Shown: positions 43,690 to 53,070 of the stretch, piece by piece
How positions within the stretch are numbered: position 1 is the stretch's first letter
Layout of the letters: every line of letters begins with the position of its first letter
Position numbers and translations under genes: made by a program
Notes under the pieces: generated by a model
What the model saw: only the letters and a program-made list of their open reading frames with translations
Database searches by the model: none
What the model was told of the DNA's origin: nothing
From: Melastoma dodecandrum
Lineage: Eukaryota > Streptophyta > Magnoliopsida > Myrtales > Melastomataceae
Assembly: GCA_029817715.1 (NCBI GenBank)
Contig: JARUPY010000083.1
Span: forward strand, 310,001-374,000
DNA: 64,000 nucleotides
Direction: 5' to 3'

Positions 43690-44967
43690 TCTCTAGTCAC
43701 GGACAAAGCACGTGAGTCCTCTGATTCTATACTCGTAAGATATCCGAAATATGGATGGGCTGAAGCTCTGGCAAATATCTGCTGGAGCTTTAGGGAGATA
43801 TATTGATGAAGATGCTGGAGCTGTAGGGCTTGATCTTCAGAAATGGCGAAGATCACCAAGGCTGTAGAAGCTTGATCTGGAGAGTCTTCTGAGGATGGGC
43901 GAAGAGCACCAGGGCTGTTGTAGAAGCTTGATCTGGAGAGTCTTCTGAGGATGGGCGAAGAACACCAGGGCTATTGTAGAAGCTTGATCTGGAGAGTCTT
44001 CTCAGGATGGGCGAAGAACACCAGGGCTGTTGTAGAAGCTTGATCTGGAGAGTCTTCTGAGGATGGGCGAAGAACACCAGGGCTATTGAAGCTTGGTCTT
44101 GATCTTGAATGCTTGAACTTGATCTTCAGGCTTGATCTCAATCTTCAGACTTGATCTCGATCTTCAGCCTTGATCTCGATCTTCAGACTTGATCTTGAAC
44201 CTTGATCTTGTAGCCTTCGGAGATAAACCCGCAAGAGGGGCCTTCGGAGATATACCCGCAAGAGGGGCCTTCGGAGATAAACCCGCAAGAGGGGCCTTCG
44301 GAGATAAACCCGCAAGAGGGGCCTTCGGAGATAAACCCGCAAGAGGGGCCTTCGGAGATATACCCGCTAGAGGGGCCTTCGGAGATAAACCCGCAAGAGG
44401 GGCCTTCGGAGATATACCCGCAAGAGGGGCCTTCGGAGATATACCCGCTAGAGGGCCTTCGCCGCCGCACCACCCGCAGAGGGGCCTTCGCCGCACCACC
44501 CACTGATGGGTCTTCAAAAATAACTAGAATCTCTTTATAACCCAATGGGGCTTAAGAGAATAAGAGAGAAGAGATAATTTTTTGTGTCTTCATGAGGGAG
44601 GTGAGACTCCCTTTATATAGGAGTTGAAGGACCCTTGGGTGCCCTCTCTTTCCGATGTGGGACAAAGAGTCATGGGCTTAAAGGCCATATTGGGCTGACA
44701 TTTGGATTGGGCCGAAGTTTGAATGGGCCGATATATGGGCTAAGCCCAGGTCATTTTATAATTGGGTTAGGCTTAATTGGGCTAGCATATGGGCTGAGCC
44801 ATAATTTTAAAACCCAATAATAATTTGGTTGGGCTTGAACTTTTTTATAATATCAGGCCCATGTATTATATTTACCCAAAGATATAATTGCCTATAATAT
44901 AAAGACAATCAACCATATTCAGCCTATATAATATATGGTTTGGGCCGATAAAATTTCAATGTCTACA
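43608..44967 (-). repeat. 5' LTR of the GAG-only element
   Basis: 1360 bp with TG...CA ends, nearly identical to 38131-39436 except for nine instead of seven 27-bp units. It carries the TATA box at 44619-44612 and, in U3, the same TGGGC motif cluster. Confidence 0.92.
44220..44490. repeat. 27-bp tandem repeat in the LTR (long array)
   Basis: Nine copies of the same 27-bp unit as 38750-38960. The two-unit difference explains the full 54-bp length difference between the LTRs. Confidence 0.9.
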
Positions 44968-45195
44968 AAGGGTATTGTTGGATGGAGAAGCATCGAACAA
45001 TCAACCTGACTAAGGTTTCTATTTGGGTTGGAACTGGTAATCGATTTTTAGTTAATTAAAAAGTAATTAATTTGACATCACATTAATTAATTTCAAAATA
45101 TTAACTTTTTTGTTGTGATTTTAAAAAGTAAAAAATGACATCACTTTTCTCAAGGAAATTGAATTCCTCCAATTCCATCGGTAATCAAACATAGC
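44968..45195. repeat. 3' flank continued: right terminal region of the PIF-like element
   Basis: Resumes at TATTGTTGGATGG exactly where 38130 stopped and runs to GGTAATCAAACATAGC at about 45195. The first 175 bases are duplicated at 28292-28466; the last 50 have their inverse counterpart at about 14495-14545. Confidence 0.75.
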
Positions 45196-45757
45196 GTTGT
45201 ATTTTTCAAGCATTCAACAATGTCATTTGTAAAATTCCTCGGTCTTGGTGTGATTTATGTGTGCACTCTCTTTTTCAAAATCAAAATATCATTAAAGATA
45301 ATTTTTTTTTATTAGAACATTTCATCAATAGGGATTAAGAAGGACTAATTATAAATTATACGTAGGTCAGTCGTACGGAAGTTGTTAAGAATCAGTTGGG
45401 GATATTGCGGAGCAAGGTGCATTCTAAACAAATTTTAACACTTTGCACAGGAGAAAACTGCTGATGTTGAACAACAACAAATGTGGGACGGCCATGTTGG
45501 TGAGATATTATTATGCAAGTGATTTTTTTTTTTTAATTCCGTCGGCATGAAGTAAAATAATTAAGGGATTTTTAACCACTTGGAGTCCTCAATTTACAAA
45601 ATTATAGTTTAATAAAATTTCATCATTTTAAACCAAAGTAATTTATTGTTGTTCCTTGTATTTTTGTTATCATTCAGTGCTCCCATAATCTTTTCTTGGT
45701 AATAATCAGGGCATGTTAATATACGGCGAGGATGTCATGTTGGTGAAGATGTCCTAA
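45196..45757. promoter_or_regulatory. Upstream region of the MEF1-like gene
   Basis: About 560 bases between the PIF-like terminus and the PPR start codon. It must contain the promoter of the PPR gene. It is AT-rich with several homopolymer tracts; I could not assign a TATA box or start site. The transposon nest ends directly upstream. Confidence 0.4.
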
Positions 45758-47551
45758 ATGCGTCATCATCCCCCGGCCGCTGACGTCACCCGCCCTCTCC
45801 TCCTCTCGAACCCCTTCGAGCACTACCACAGGAACGTATGCAAGCTCCTCAGGTCTGCAACCCTCGCAAGATCCCTCCTCAGGGGCTCCATCCTCCATGC
45901 CGGAGCCATCACCGCCGGTGTCCACCTCGTACCGTTGGTGTCCCACCACCTCATCGCTCTCTACTCCAAAACCCAACTCCCTTTGGTCGCCCTGCAGGTG
46001 TTCGACCGAATTCCTAACAGAACCATCACCTCCTGGAGCTCCATCATCTCTGCCTTTGCCCAGAACGAACTCCCCGTCCTTTCCATTGTATACTTTAGGC
46101 ATATGTTGGACTCGGGAATCTTCCCGGACGATCATATTTTGCCCAGTGTCGGCAAGGCTTGTGGGATTTTGGGACGGTCGGATGCTGGCAGGGGTTTGCA
46201 TGGTCTGGCTGTTAAGATCGGTTATGACGGGGATGTCTTTGTTGGGAGCTCGCTCGTCGATATGTATTCTAAGTGCGGAGAGTTAAGGGAAGCACGGAGG
46301 TACTTCGACGAGATGCCCGAGAGGAACGTCGTTTCGTGGAGTGGGATGATTTGTGGCTACGCCCAGGAGGGCGACAATAGGGAGGCTCTGGTATTGTTCA
46401 AGAAGGCGTTGTGGGAAAAGTTGGACGTTAATGATTTTACTTTCTCAAGCATCCTCAGGGTTTGTGGTAACACAACTTTGTTCGAGCTGGGCAGGCAGGT
46501 TCAGGGTCTGTGCTTTAAGACGGGATTCAATTTGTCGAGCTTTGTGGGGAGTTCATTGATATTGCTTTATTCGAGAGGTGGGGCCGTCGAGGGGGCTCAC
46601 CATGTTTTCCGAGAGATTCCTGTAAAGAATCTCGGGATGTGGAACGCCATGCTAATTGCGTGCGCGCAGCACGGAGATACAGGGAAAGCGTTTAGCTTGT
46701 TCGAGGAAATGGAGGTATCTGGATTCAGGCCGAACTTCATTACGTTCCTTTGCATTCTCTACGCATGTAGTCATGCGGGTCTGGTCAAAGAGGGCAAGCA
46801 TTACTTTGAGATGATGAATAAGTATGGAATCGAGCCAGGTGACCAGCATTATGCCTCAATGGTGGACGTACTCGGTCGAGCTGGGAAGCTGCAGGAAGCG
46901 TTGTCGCTCATCGAGAGCATGCCGATGCCACCGACAGAATCTGTATGGTGCGCTTTCTTGACTGGCTGTCGTATCCATGGTGAAACCGAGCTTGCGGCTC
47001 ATGCGGCTGACAAGGTGTTCGAACTGAGCGATATTGGCTCCGGCCTGCACGTGTTGGTGGCAAATGCCTATGCTGCTGCTGGAAGATACGAGGAGGCTGC
47101 AAGAGCAAGGAAGATGCTGAGGGACAGCGGCGTGAGGAAGGAGACGGGTCTGAGTTGGGTGGAGGACGGGACCAGAGTCCACACTTTTGCGGCGGGGGAC
47201 AGGACGCACGAGAAGACGGAAGAAATATATAGGAAATTGGAGGAGTTAGGGGAGGAAATGGAGAGAGCAGGATACGTGGCAGACACGAGCTTCGTGTTGA
47301 GGGAGGTGGATGGAGAAGAGAAGGAGCGGACAATAAGGTACCATAGCGAACGGCTGGCGATAGCATTCTGCCTGGTAGATTTCCCTCCGGGGAGGCCGAT
47401 AAGGATAATGAAGAACCTGAGGATGTGCGGGGATTGTCACTCTGCAATAAAGTTCATGTCGAAATGCACCGGGAGGGTCATCACAGTGAGGGACTACAGC
47501 AGGTTCCACCGATTTGAGGACGGGAAATGTTCGTGCAACGATTACTGGTAA
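45758..47551 (+). CDS. MEF1: DYW-type PPR protein, mitochondrial RNA editing factor 1 orthologue
   Basis: 597 residues, intronless, as usual for plant PPR genes. PLS-type repeats span about 45-440 (for example GSSLVDMYSKCGELREARRY and WNAMLIACAQHGDTGKAFSL), followed by E/E+ motifs with RKETGLSWVEDG and a complete DYW deaminase domain. The latter holds the zinc ligands and catalytic Glu, HSE at 529-531 and CGDCH at 557-561, and ends CSCNDYW. The whole architecture and many blocks match Arabidopsis MEF1 (At5g52630, about the same length), which specifies C-to-U editing at mitochondrial transcripts. The N-terminus is rich in Arg, Leu and Ser, compatible with an organelle transit peptide. The Met at 45758 is the first in frame. 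Orthology is by recall and needs a phylogeny. GC content is higher than in the surroundings. Confidence 0.9.
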   Translation: MRHHPPAADVTRPLLLSNPFEHYHRNVCKLLRSATLARSLLRGSILHAGAITAGVHLVPLVSHHLIALYSKTQLPLVALQVFDRIPNRTITSWSSIISAFAQNELPVLSIVYFRHMLDSGIFPDDHILPSVGKACGILGRSDAGRGLHGLAVKIGYDGDVFVGSSLVDMYSKCGELREARRYFDEMPERNVVSWSGMICGYAQEGDNREALVLFKKALWEKLDVNDFTFSSILRVCGNTTLFELGRQVQGLCFKTGFNLSSFVGSSLILLYSRGGAVEGAHHVFREIPVKNLGMWNAMLIACAQHGDTGKAFSLFEEMEVSGFRPNFITFLCILYACSHAGLVKEGKHYFEMMNKYGIEPGDQHYASMVDVLGRAGKLQEALSLIESMPMPPTESVWCAFLTGCRIHGETELAAHAADKVFELSDIGSGLHVLVANAYAAAGRYEEAARARKMLRDSGVRKETGLSWVEDGTRVHTFAAGDRTHEKTEEIYRKLEELGEEMERAGYVADTSFVLREVDGEEKERTIRYHSERLAIAFCLVDFPPGRPIRIMKNLRMCGDCHSAIKFMSKCTGRVITVRDYSRFHRFEDGKCSCNDYW

Positions 47552-48332
47552 AAAGGAAAGTTCACCCAGAACACCAGTCCTCTTTTCGCGTGGAGTTGGG
47601 TTGGTCATTAGATTAGAAAGAGAACTTATTTGGGCTGATACGAAGTCGAATTTATTGGGCCGAATCTGAACTCAGGAAACTTTCTCTATCTTCTTATTTG
47701 GGCCCAATCATTTCAAAAAAAGAAAAGAAAAACTCTAATACTTTTTTTTTGTGTCCATTGACGAGGTGGAGTATGAAAATAGAGATTGGCATAGATAGAT
47801 AGATATGTGAGATAAAGTGTGTGGGGGGAGGGAGATTATCCAATTATTCGGCATTGGGCGCTCCTGTTCATAATGTGAAATAATTTTGCATCATTATCTT
47901 TTTATTATCTAGTTTTCGTGTTCGGTTTACTTAGTATACTTTTATTTAACTAGTTATTTAATATTTTTATATTAAAATTAAAAATATTAACCTCAAGTGA
48001 CATTGATTATCAGAAGCACGGAGTAGTTGCTGTGACCTCACGCCAAAGATGACGGGGGGACGGACATTAAACAATGAATACTGGGCGGTGCGTAGTAGTA
48101 GTAGTAGACTTCTGAGTCCAAAATCACCACATCCCATCCGCAATGTGCTTTTGGACTGGTTGTTGCTACCACAACCACCCTCCATTCCTCCTCTTCTTCT
48201 TGTCACATTGATTCCTTTCTTTCTCCATCCCAATTGTTTCACTCCAAAGTCCAAACACAAATCCTGTTCGTCCCTCTTTATCAAATCGAGGGAAGTCTCC
48301 TGTAGTCGGGGAACGTCCCGCACTTGTACACC
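47552..48332 (+). other. 3' side of the PPR gene and a CT-rich leader-like stretch
   Basis: The first 200 bases may be the PPR 3' untranslated region; two TGGGC/GGGCCCA motifs lie at 47630-47705. About 48150-48300 is pyrimidine-rich (CTCCTCTTCTTCTTGTC), resembling a plant 5' leader, and is cut at 48332 by the solo LTR. No open frame with family signature was found on either side of that LTR. Confidence 0.35.
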
Positions 48333-48987
48333 TGTTGGATCGTTCAGGTGCACTAAGAGGGGGTTAATTAGTGATTGTAACTTTTTCGCCCTTTCTCAGT
48401 GTAAGCGGAAGCGTACTATATCACAGCAGAACGTTTATCAGAAGTGAGTTCATTTTTGTTGTAATCGTTACGATTTGATCGAATAAATTTTTCGTACGAG
48501 AGTTGACGCGATCGTAATGGACACAGTAGTTTATAGTGGTTCGGCCTTAATCGACCTACGTCCACTTTCCACCGTAGAGGTCATTCCACTATATAAAAAT
48601 AATAGGTGCAAATGAACCTTTTACACTAGACTTTGGGTATCTCAACAAGAGATATTTAAAATCCTCTACAAAAGAAGATCACTCCTGGGCAACGATCAGC
48701 TCCTTATACAGTGAACGTCTTCTCGTTTCCAGCACAATGATGCTCACGCACAGTAGTTGATCGCTCAAAGGATTTCTACACGGCACGTTATCGCTTAGGC
48801 GTAAGCTTGTCTATCAAAGCACAAAGACAACGTCGTGCTAGAGTATAAATCCTCACAAATAATTCCTTATAATGACAGACGACTTCTCTAAGAGCAGCCC
48901 GTTTCTGGTTCACAGTAGAGGAATGCTTTAGTACTTAATAGCTCAACAGAGGATTTCCACACAGCTTTTGTCTCTTCTCAAGATTGA

Positions 48988-49837
48988 TGATACAAAGACG
49001 GTCGACAACTCACCCATGCCCTTTCCATCGCACTCCCGAAGTGGACTCACTTTGCTCATCAGCGATTGACTGAGCGATGGAGGATTGAGCGACAACTTCA
49101 AGCGACAAGACCTAGGCGACAATCATTCAGGCGACAATCATTCAGGCGACATTCATTCCAGGCGATTACTTAAAGATTCGAAGCTGAAGGGTCACGAAGC
49201 CGAAGAGTCCCGGAGAAGCTGAACCGATTTCCCTTTCCTCTATTCAGACATCTACTCAATCATGTACCTGCATTTAAGTTTGTTGCATTTACAATAATCT
49301 ATTTTTGTGCATCCATGAATCTGGTCGTGCATGCATCTAGTCTAGGTTCATCATCTTGCATCTAAGTTCTTGTTTAGGTCATTCCTATATAATGGGCAGC
49401 CTTGTAAGCTTTCAAATAACTTTGATCAGATTAGAAACCCCTTTGTTAGGCTTGTGTCTTTCTATCCGAAGTGAGTGGATTCTCTTCAATCTCGTTCTTC
49501 ATTTGTTAGATTCCAAGTACGGATTGAGTTGAGCGTATCAACCGGTGGTGGTGGTAACTGTATCTCCGCGTCGTGCCTCGCCCTCGTCTTGTTCGTGGTG
49601 GTGTATTTGTATCCACGGCCAAACGAGTTTATCGAGTTCTTCTATCACGGTGGTGAATCTGTATCCGTAGTGGTTATTCCCAACCTACTTTCATCTATCC
49701 CAGTTCAATTCCATTTCCAGCCGCACCCTAAACACATCCTTCCGCCCATACCCCACGTCACTCCATTACGCACCTTTAGTGACTTTCCCCTTTGTTTTTG
49801 GTATATGAATCATCTATTCCTTGCCGTCTTCGTATCA
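48988..49837 (+). repeat. 5' LTR of the composite gypsy unit
   Basis: 850 bp, starting TGATACAAAGAC and ending CTTCGTATCA, with short TGATAC/GTATCA terminal inverted repeats. A TATA-like CTATATAATGG is at about 49386. GGCGACAATCATTCA is tandemly repeated near 49110-49150. Confidence 0.85.
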
Positions 49838-49840
49838 TCT

Positions 49841-49852
49841 TGGTATCAGAGC
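49841..49852 (+). other. Primer-binding site (initiator tRNA-Met type)
   Basis: TGGTATCAGAGC, three bases after the LTR end; the exact plant consensus for this primer. Confidence 0.9.
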
Positions 49853-49888
49853 GCACGGCTGTCAATTGCCGGAAGATTCCAACACGGT

Positions 49889-50930
49889 ATGTCTCTAGAT
49901 GAAGCACAAGTTGCTCAGCTTGAGCAGCATATCGTCGATCTTCAGCAGCAGCTACAGTCGCTACGGACACATCATGCATCGACTTCCCACAGTCGATTAG
50001 ACAATGATGATGAGGAGCAACCCTGGCGTGAGAAGTCTCAACAAGGATCTTCACCGGTGTATCGAAGACAGGAAAGAAGAGCGCCGACGATGAGTGTTCA
50101 GATTCCGATGTTCGTAGGTAACTTGGACCCCGAGGAGTTCATCGACTGGATGCACATGGTAGAGCGCATCTACGACTATGAAGAGGTGCCCAGGGTTAAA
50201 AAGGTTAAGATGGCTGCGTTAAAGATGAAGAAATATGCCAGCCTTTGGTGGGAGAACACCAACCAGCAACGCCGAAGAGAAGGGCGTGATAAAATCCGAA
50301 CATGGTCGAAAATGAAGAGGACTATGACTAAAAGGTTTCTGTCGGAGCATTATCGACGAGATCCCTACATCAAGTTGCAGTTGCTTCAGCAAGTTTCAAG
50401 TGTATCGGAGTACAAGAGGGAGTTCGAGAGATTATTGCTGCAATGCGTTGTCCAAGAAGCCTAAGAGCAAACTATTACCAAGTATCTTCGAGGACTTAAG
50501 CCTCATATTGCAGATGCGGTTAAACTACAACAATATTGGACTTTCAATGATGTTTGGGCATTAGCGCACAAGGTTGAGCAGCAACAAGCGAGAAGATCGA
50601 ATACCCGTTCATTTGTGAAGGCCCGTCCCGCCTTTCAACAAGGGGAGTAGCTCCCAGGCAAAGCCACCGTTGATGACATCGAGAAAAACTCCATCATCGA
50701 CTACCAGACCAGATGTTAAGTCGAACGAGTGAGATAATGCTAGATGATGTTTCAAGTGCCAAAGAATAGGATACATGGCTTTTAAGTGTCCGTCGAGAAG
50801 AAACGTTGTCATTAGAGAGCTGTCCGAGGGACAAGAAGAGTTCGAACAGAACGTCGATCCTGTTTGGGTTGCAGAGGAGATTGAGAAGTACTCGGACGAA
50901 GGAGAGTTGTTGGTCGTCTGAAAAGCCTTA
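49889..50930 (+). pseudogene. Gypsy gag, broken
   Basis: Starts MSLDEAQVAQLEQHIVDLQQ, a coiled coil, then SVQIPMFVGNLDPEEFIDWM, MAALKMKKYASLWWEN and MTKRFLSEHYRRD, the gypsy/chromovirus gag. The frame stops at 50464 and continues with further stops through ITKYLRGLKPHIADAV to a zinc knuckle near 50750, CFKCQRIGYMAFKC, in which the expected His is Tyr. The open frame actually begins at 49475 inside the LTR, but the Met after the primer-binding site is the likely start. Confidence 0.8.
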
Positions 50931-50969
50931 AGCGTGACACCGGCTAGAGAAGAGAATCAAAGGGAAAGC

Positions 50970-51593
50970 ATTTTCCACACTAGGTGCACAATCGAAGGAA
51001 AAGTTTGTTTGGTGATTGTGCATAGCGGAAGCTGCACCAACGCCGTGTAGAGGACGATGGTCGAGAAGCTTAAGTTGCCTATTGAAGCTCATCCTCATCC
51101 CTATCGTCTACAATGGCTCAACAAGGATAGTGATGTTCGAGTGACCCAGAGAGTGCGAGTTCCATTTTCTATTAGGAAAAGCTATAAGGATGAACTCGTT
51201 TGCGACGTTATTCCGATGGATGCATGCCACTTGATCCTAGGAAGACTGTGGCAATTTGATCGACGCGCGCAACATGACAGGTATCACAATACCTATTCCA
51301 TCAACATCGACGAGAAGAAGGTCACCTTGATGCCCCTGACCACTCAGCCTATAATAGCGCCACAGAATCGATCTACCGATCAGCCTCTTAAAGGAGTTCA
51401 ATTTGGTCGCACGATCCATGAAGGAGCATCTCTACCCAATCGACCAGCTTATCGAAGCATTGCAGAGGAAGCTAAGGAGCTGCAGAGGCAGTTTGATGAG
51501 TTAGTCAAGAAGGGTTTGGTTCGAGAGAGTTTGAGTCCATGTTCAGTCCCAACCATATTGGTGCCGAAGAAGGATGGCACTTGGCGAATGTGA
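50970..51593 (+). pseudogene. Gypsy protease and start of RT, broken
   Basis: About 50985-51055 encodes the protease start with HSGSCTN where the catalytic D-S-G is expected (Asp to His), then a stop at 51047. From 51057 the frame is open: MVEKLKLPIEAHPHPYRLQW, CDVIPMDACHLILGRLWQFD and HDRYHNTYSI, then the RT N-terminus AEEAKELQRQFDELVKKGLV and PCSVPTILVPKKDGTWRM, ending at 51593. Confidence 0.8.
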
Positions 51594-51668
51594 AGTATGG
51601 ATGACATGTTATATGAGTTGAGGCGAATGACATGGATGACATGTTATATGAGGCGAATGTGAAGAAGG
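51594..51668. other. Filler-like insertion within the RT
   Basis: About 75 bases separate TWRM from the next RT block and contain ATGGATGACATGTTATATGA twice plus a third related copy in the true RT at 51730. This looks like locally templated repair DNA. It breaks the RT frame. Confidence 0.6.
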
Positions 51669-53036
51669 ATGGACAGTCGAGCTTTCAATAAAATAACGGT
51701 GAAGTATCGACTTCCGATTCCTCGACTAAATGACATGTTATATGAGTTGCATGGAGTGCATGTGTTTTTGAAGATATTGCGAAGTGGTTATTACCAGATT
51801 CGAATGAAAGAAGGCGACGAGTGGAAGACAACCTTCAAGAATAAGTATGGGTTGTACGAATGGTTGGTGATGCCCTTTGGTTTGTCAAACGCGCCCAGCA
51901 CATTCATGCGACTGATTACCCATGTCTTGCGAGCTTTCATGGGGAAGTTTGTGGTCGTCTACTTCGACGATATCCTCATCTATAGTCGAAACAATGAGGA
52001 GCATGTCGACCATTTGAGAGTTGTGTTCCGCACACTTCAGAAGGAGAAGCTGATTGGATTTGAGTACCTGAAGGATCTGTATAAGGACGATAAAGACTTT
52101 GGTGGGATTTTCGTCCAATGCACCAATCAAGCCGTCAATCGATTCCATCAGGAGCATTTTTATTGGCTGCAAATGGAGAAACATGTTAGAAATCTTGTTT
52201 TGAGATGTGCAGTATGCCAACGAGTGAAGTACCGAGTCCAACCCCAAGGATTATATACTTCATTTCCAATCCCTAAGCGACCATGGGAACATGTAAGTAT
52301 GGATTTCGTGCTAGTATTTCCAAGAACGCAGCGGAGGAAGGATTCGATCATGGTGGTGGTCAATAGATTCTCGAAGATGGCACACTTTATTCCATACCAG
52401 AAGACAGACGATGCAACCAACGTAGCAGATTTATATTTTCGAGAAGTTCTGAGGTTGCATGGAGTACCCAAGTCGATCGTATCAGATTGCGACGTCAAGT
52501 TCCTAAGCTACTTTTGGAAGACGTTGTGGCACAAGTTGGGAACTAAGCTCGTCTTCACCACGGCGTATCACCGGCAGACCGACGGACAGACAGAGGTTGT
52601 TAATCGAACCATGGCTGCAACTCTTCGAACCTTAATCTCAAAGAAACAGAAGGATTGGGATGTGAAGCTTGTTCATGCTGAGTTCGCCTACAATAGAGCC
52701 CCGAGTTCAACAACCCAGTGTTCACCCTTCGAGGTAGTCTATGGCCTCAATCCTATAATACCTGTCGATCTAATGCCTTCACCAAGCGTGAAACCTTTCA
52801 GGATCATCGAACGCGTCAACAATAATGCCTACAAGGTTGATCTGCCAGGAAACTATGGAGTTTCTGCCACTTTCAACGTCCAGGATCTCATTCCATTTGT
52901 GGAGGATGACGACGATGTGAGTTTGAGGACAAACTCTTTTCAACAAGGGGAGGATGATACAAAGACGGTCGACAACTCACCCAAGCCCCTTCCATCGCCC
53001 TCCCGAATTGGATTCACTTTGCTTATCAGCGATTGA
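51669..53036 (+). pseudogene. Gypsy RT and integrase fused by loss of RNase H
   Basis: 455 codons open. RT: DSRAFNKITVKYRLPIPRL, MPFGLSNAPSTFMRLI and the catalytic YFDDILIYS. After VFRTLQKEKL the frame passes in phase to FEYLKDLYKDDKDF and the integrase zinc domain (VLRCAVCQRVK), so the rest of RT, the connection and all of RNase H are gone. The integrase core follows: WEHVSMDFVL, IVSDCDVKFLS (a Cys occupies the spot usually held by Arg), TAYHRQTDGQTEVVNRTM; then YGLNPIIPVDL. The C-terminus is IIERVNNNAYKVDLP and FNVQDLIPF, without a chromodomain. Replication by itself is impossible. Confidence 0.85.
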
Positions 53037-53069
53037 CTGAGCGACGGAGTATTCAGCGACAACTTCAAG
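52955..53069 (+). repeat. Truncated 3' LTR of the composite gypsy unit
   Basis: Matches the first 115 bases of the 5' LTR and is preceded by the purine-rich CAACAAGGGGAGGA. It stops at CAACTTCAAG and joins the inverted LTR. Confidence 0.85.
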
Positions 53070-53070
53070 A

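Larger units (their letters stand above)
38131..44967 (-). mobile_element. GAG-only LTR retrotransposon (TR-GAG-like), minus strand
   Basis: Two near-identical LTRs (1306 and 1360 bp; TGTTGACGTA...TGTCTACA), a primer-binding site, a purine tract and one 1331-codon ORF, with a perfect 5-bp target duplication AAGGG. The empty site is preserved in this window at 28281-28300. The ORF has a gypsy gag and an aspartic-protease-like fold but no RT, RNase H or integrase, matching plant terminal-repeat retrotransposons with a GAG domain, which depend on a partner. It inserted after the flank had been duplicated, because only one flank copy carries it. Confidence 0.9.
14490..45195. mobile_element. Inferred PIF/Harbinger transposon, nested mosaic
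   Basis: The left terminal region (about 14490-15600, minus the MITE inside it) and the right terminal region (about 45195 leftward through 44968, then 38130-37614) are similar in opposite orientation. Both outer ends begin CTATGTTTGATTACC(A/G)ATGG, resembling Tourist/PIF termini. Between them lie a PIF transposase remnant on plus (16104-17350) and a Myb/SANT-like ORF1 remnant on minus (about 24980-25640), the two genes of PIF elements. All other internal DNA is accounted for by later insertions. The flanking trinucleotides would be TTA and TTG, only a partial match. Two separate PIF copies in opposite orientation remain a real alternative. Confidence 0.45.

Noticed and set aside
38687..44545. 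Repetitive proteins (GISPKAPLA or PARGAFGDI repeats) in the 27-bp arrays
   Set aside because: They occur in several frames on both strands of both LTRs, because the unit length is a multiple of three; no start context or family supports them.
45716..47608. Several ORFs of 65-179 residues antisense to or out of frame with the PPR gene
   Set aside because: They are shadows of the GC-rich MEF1-like coding sequence.
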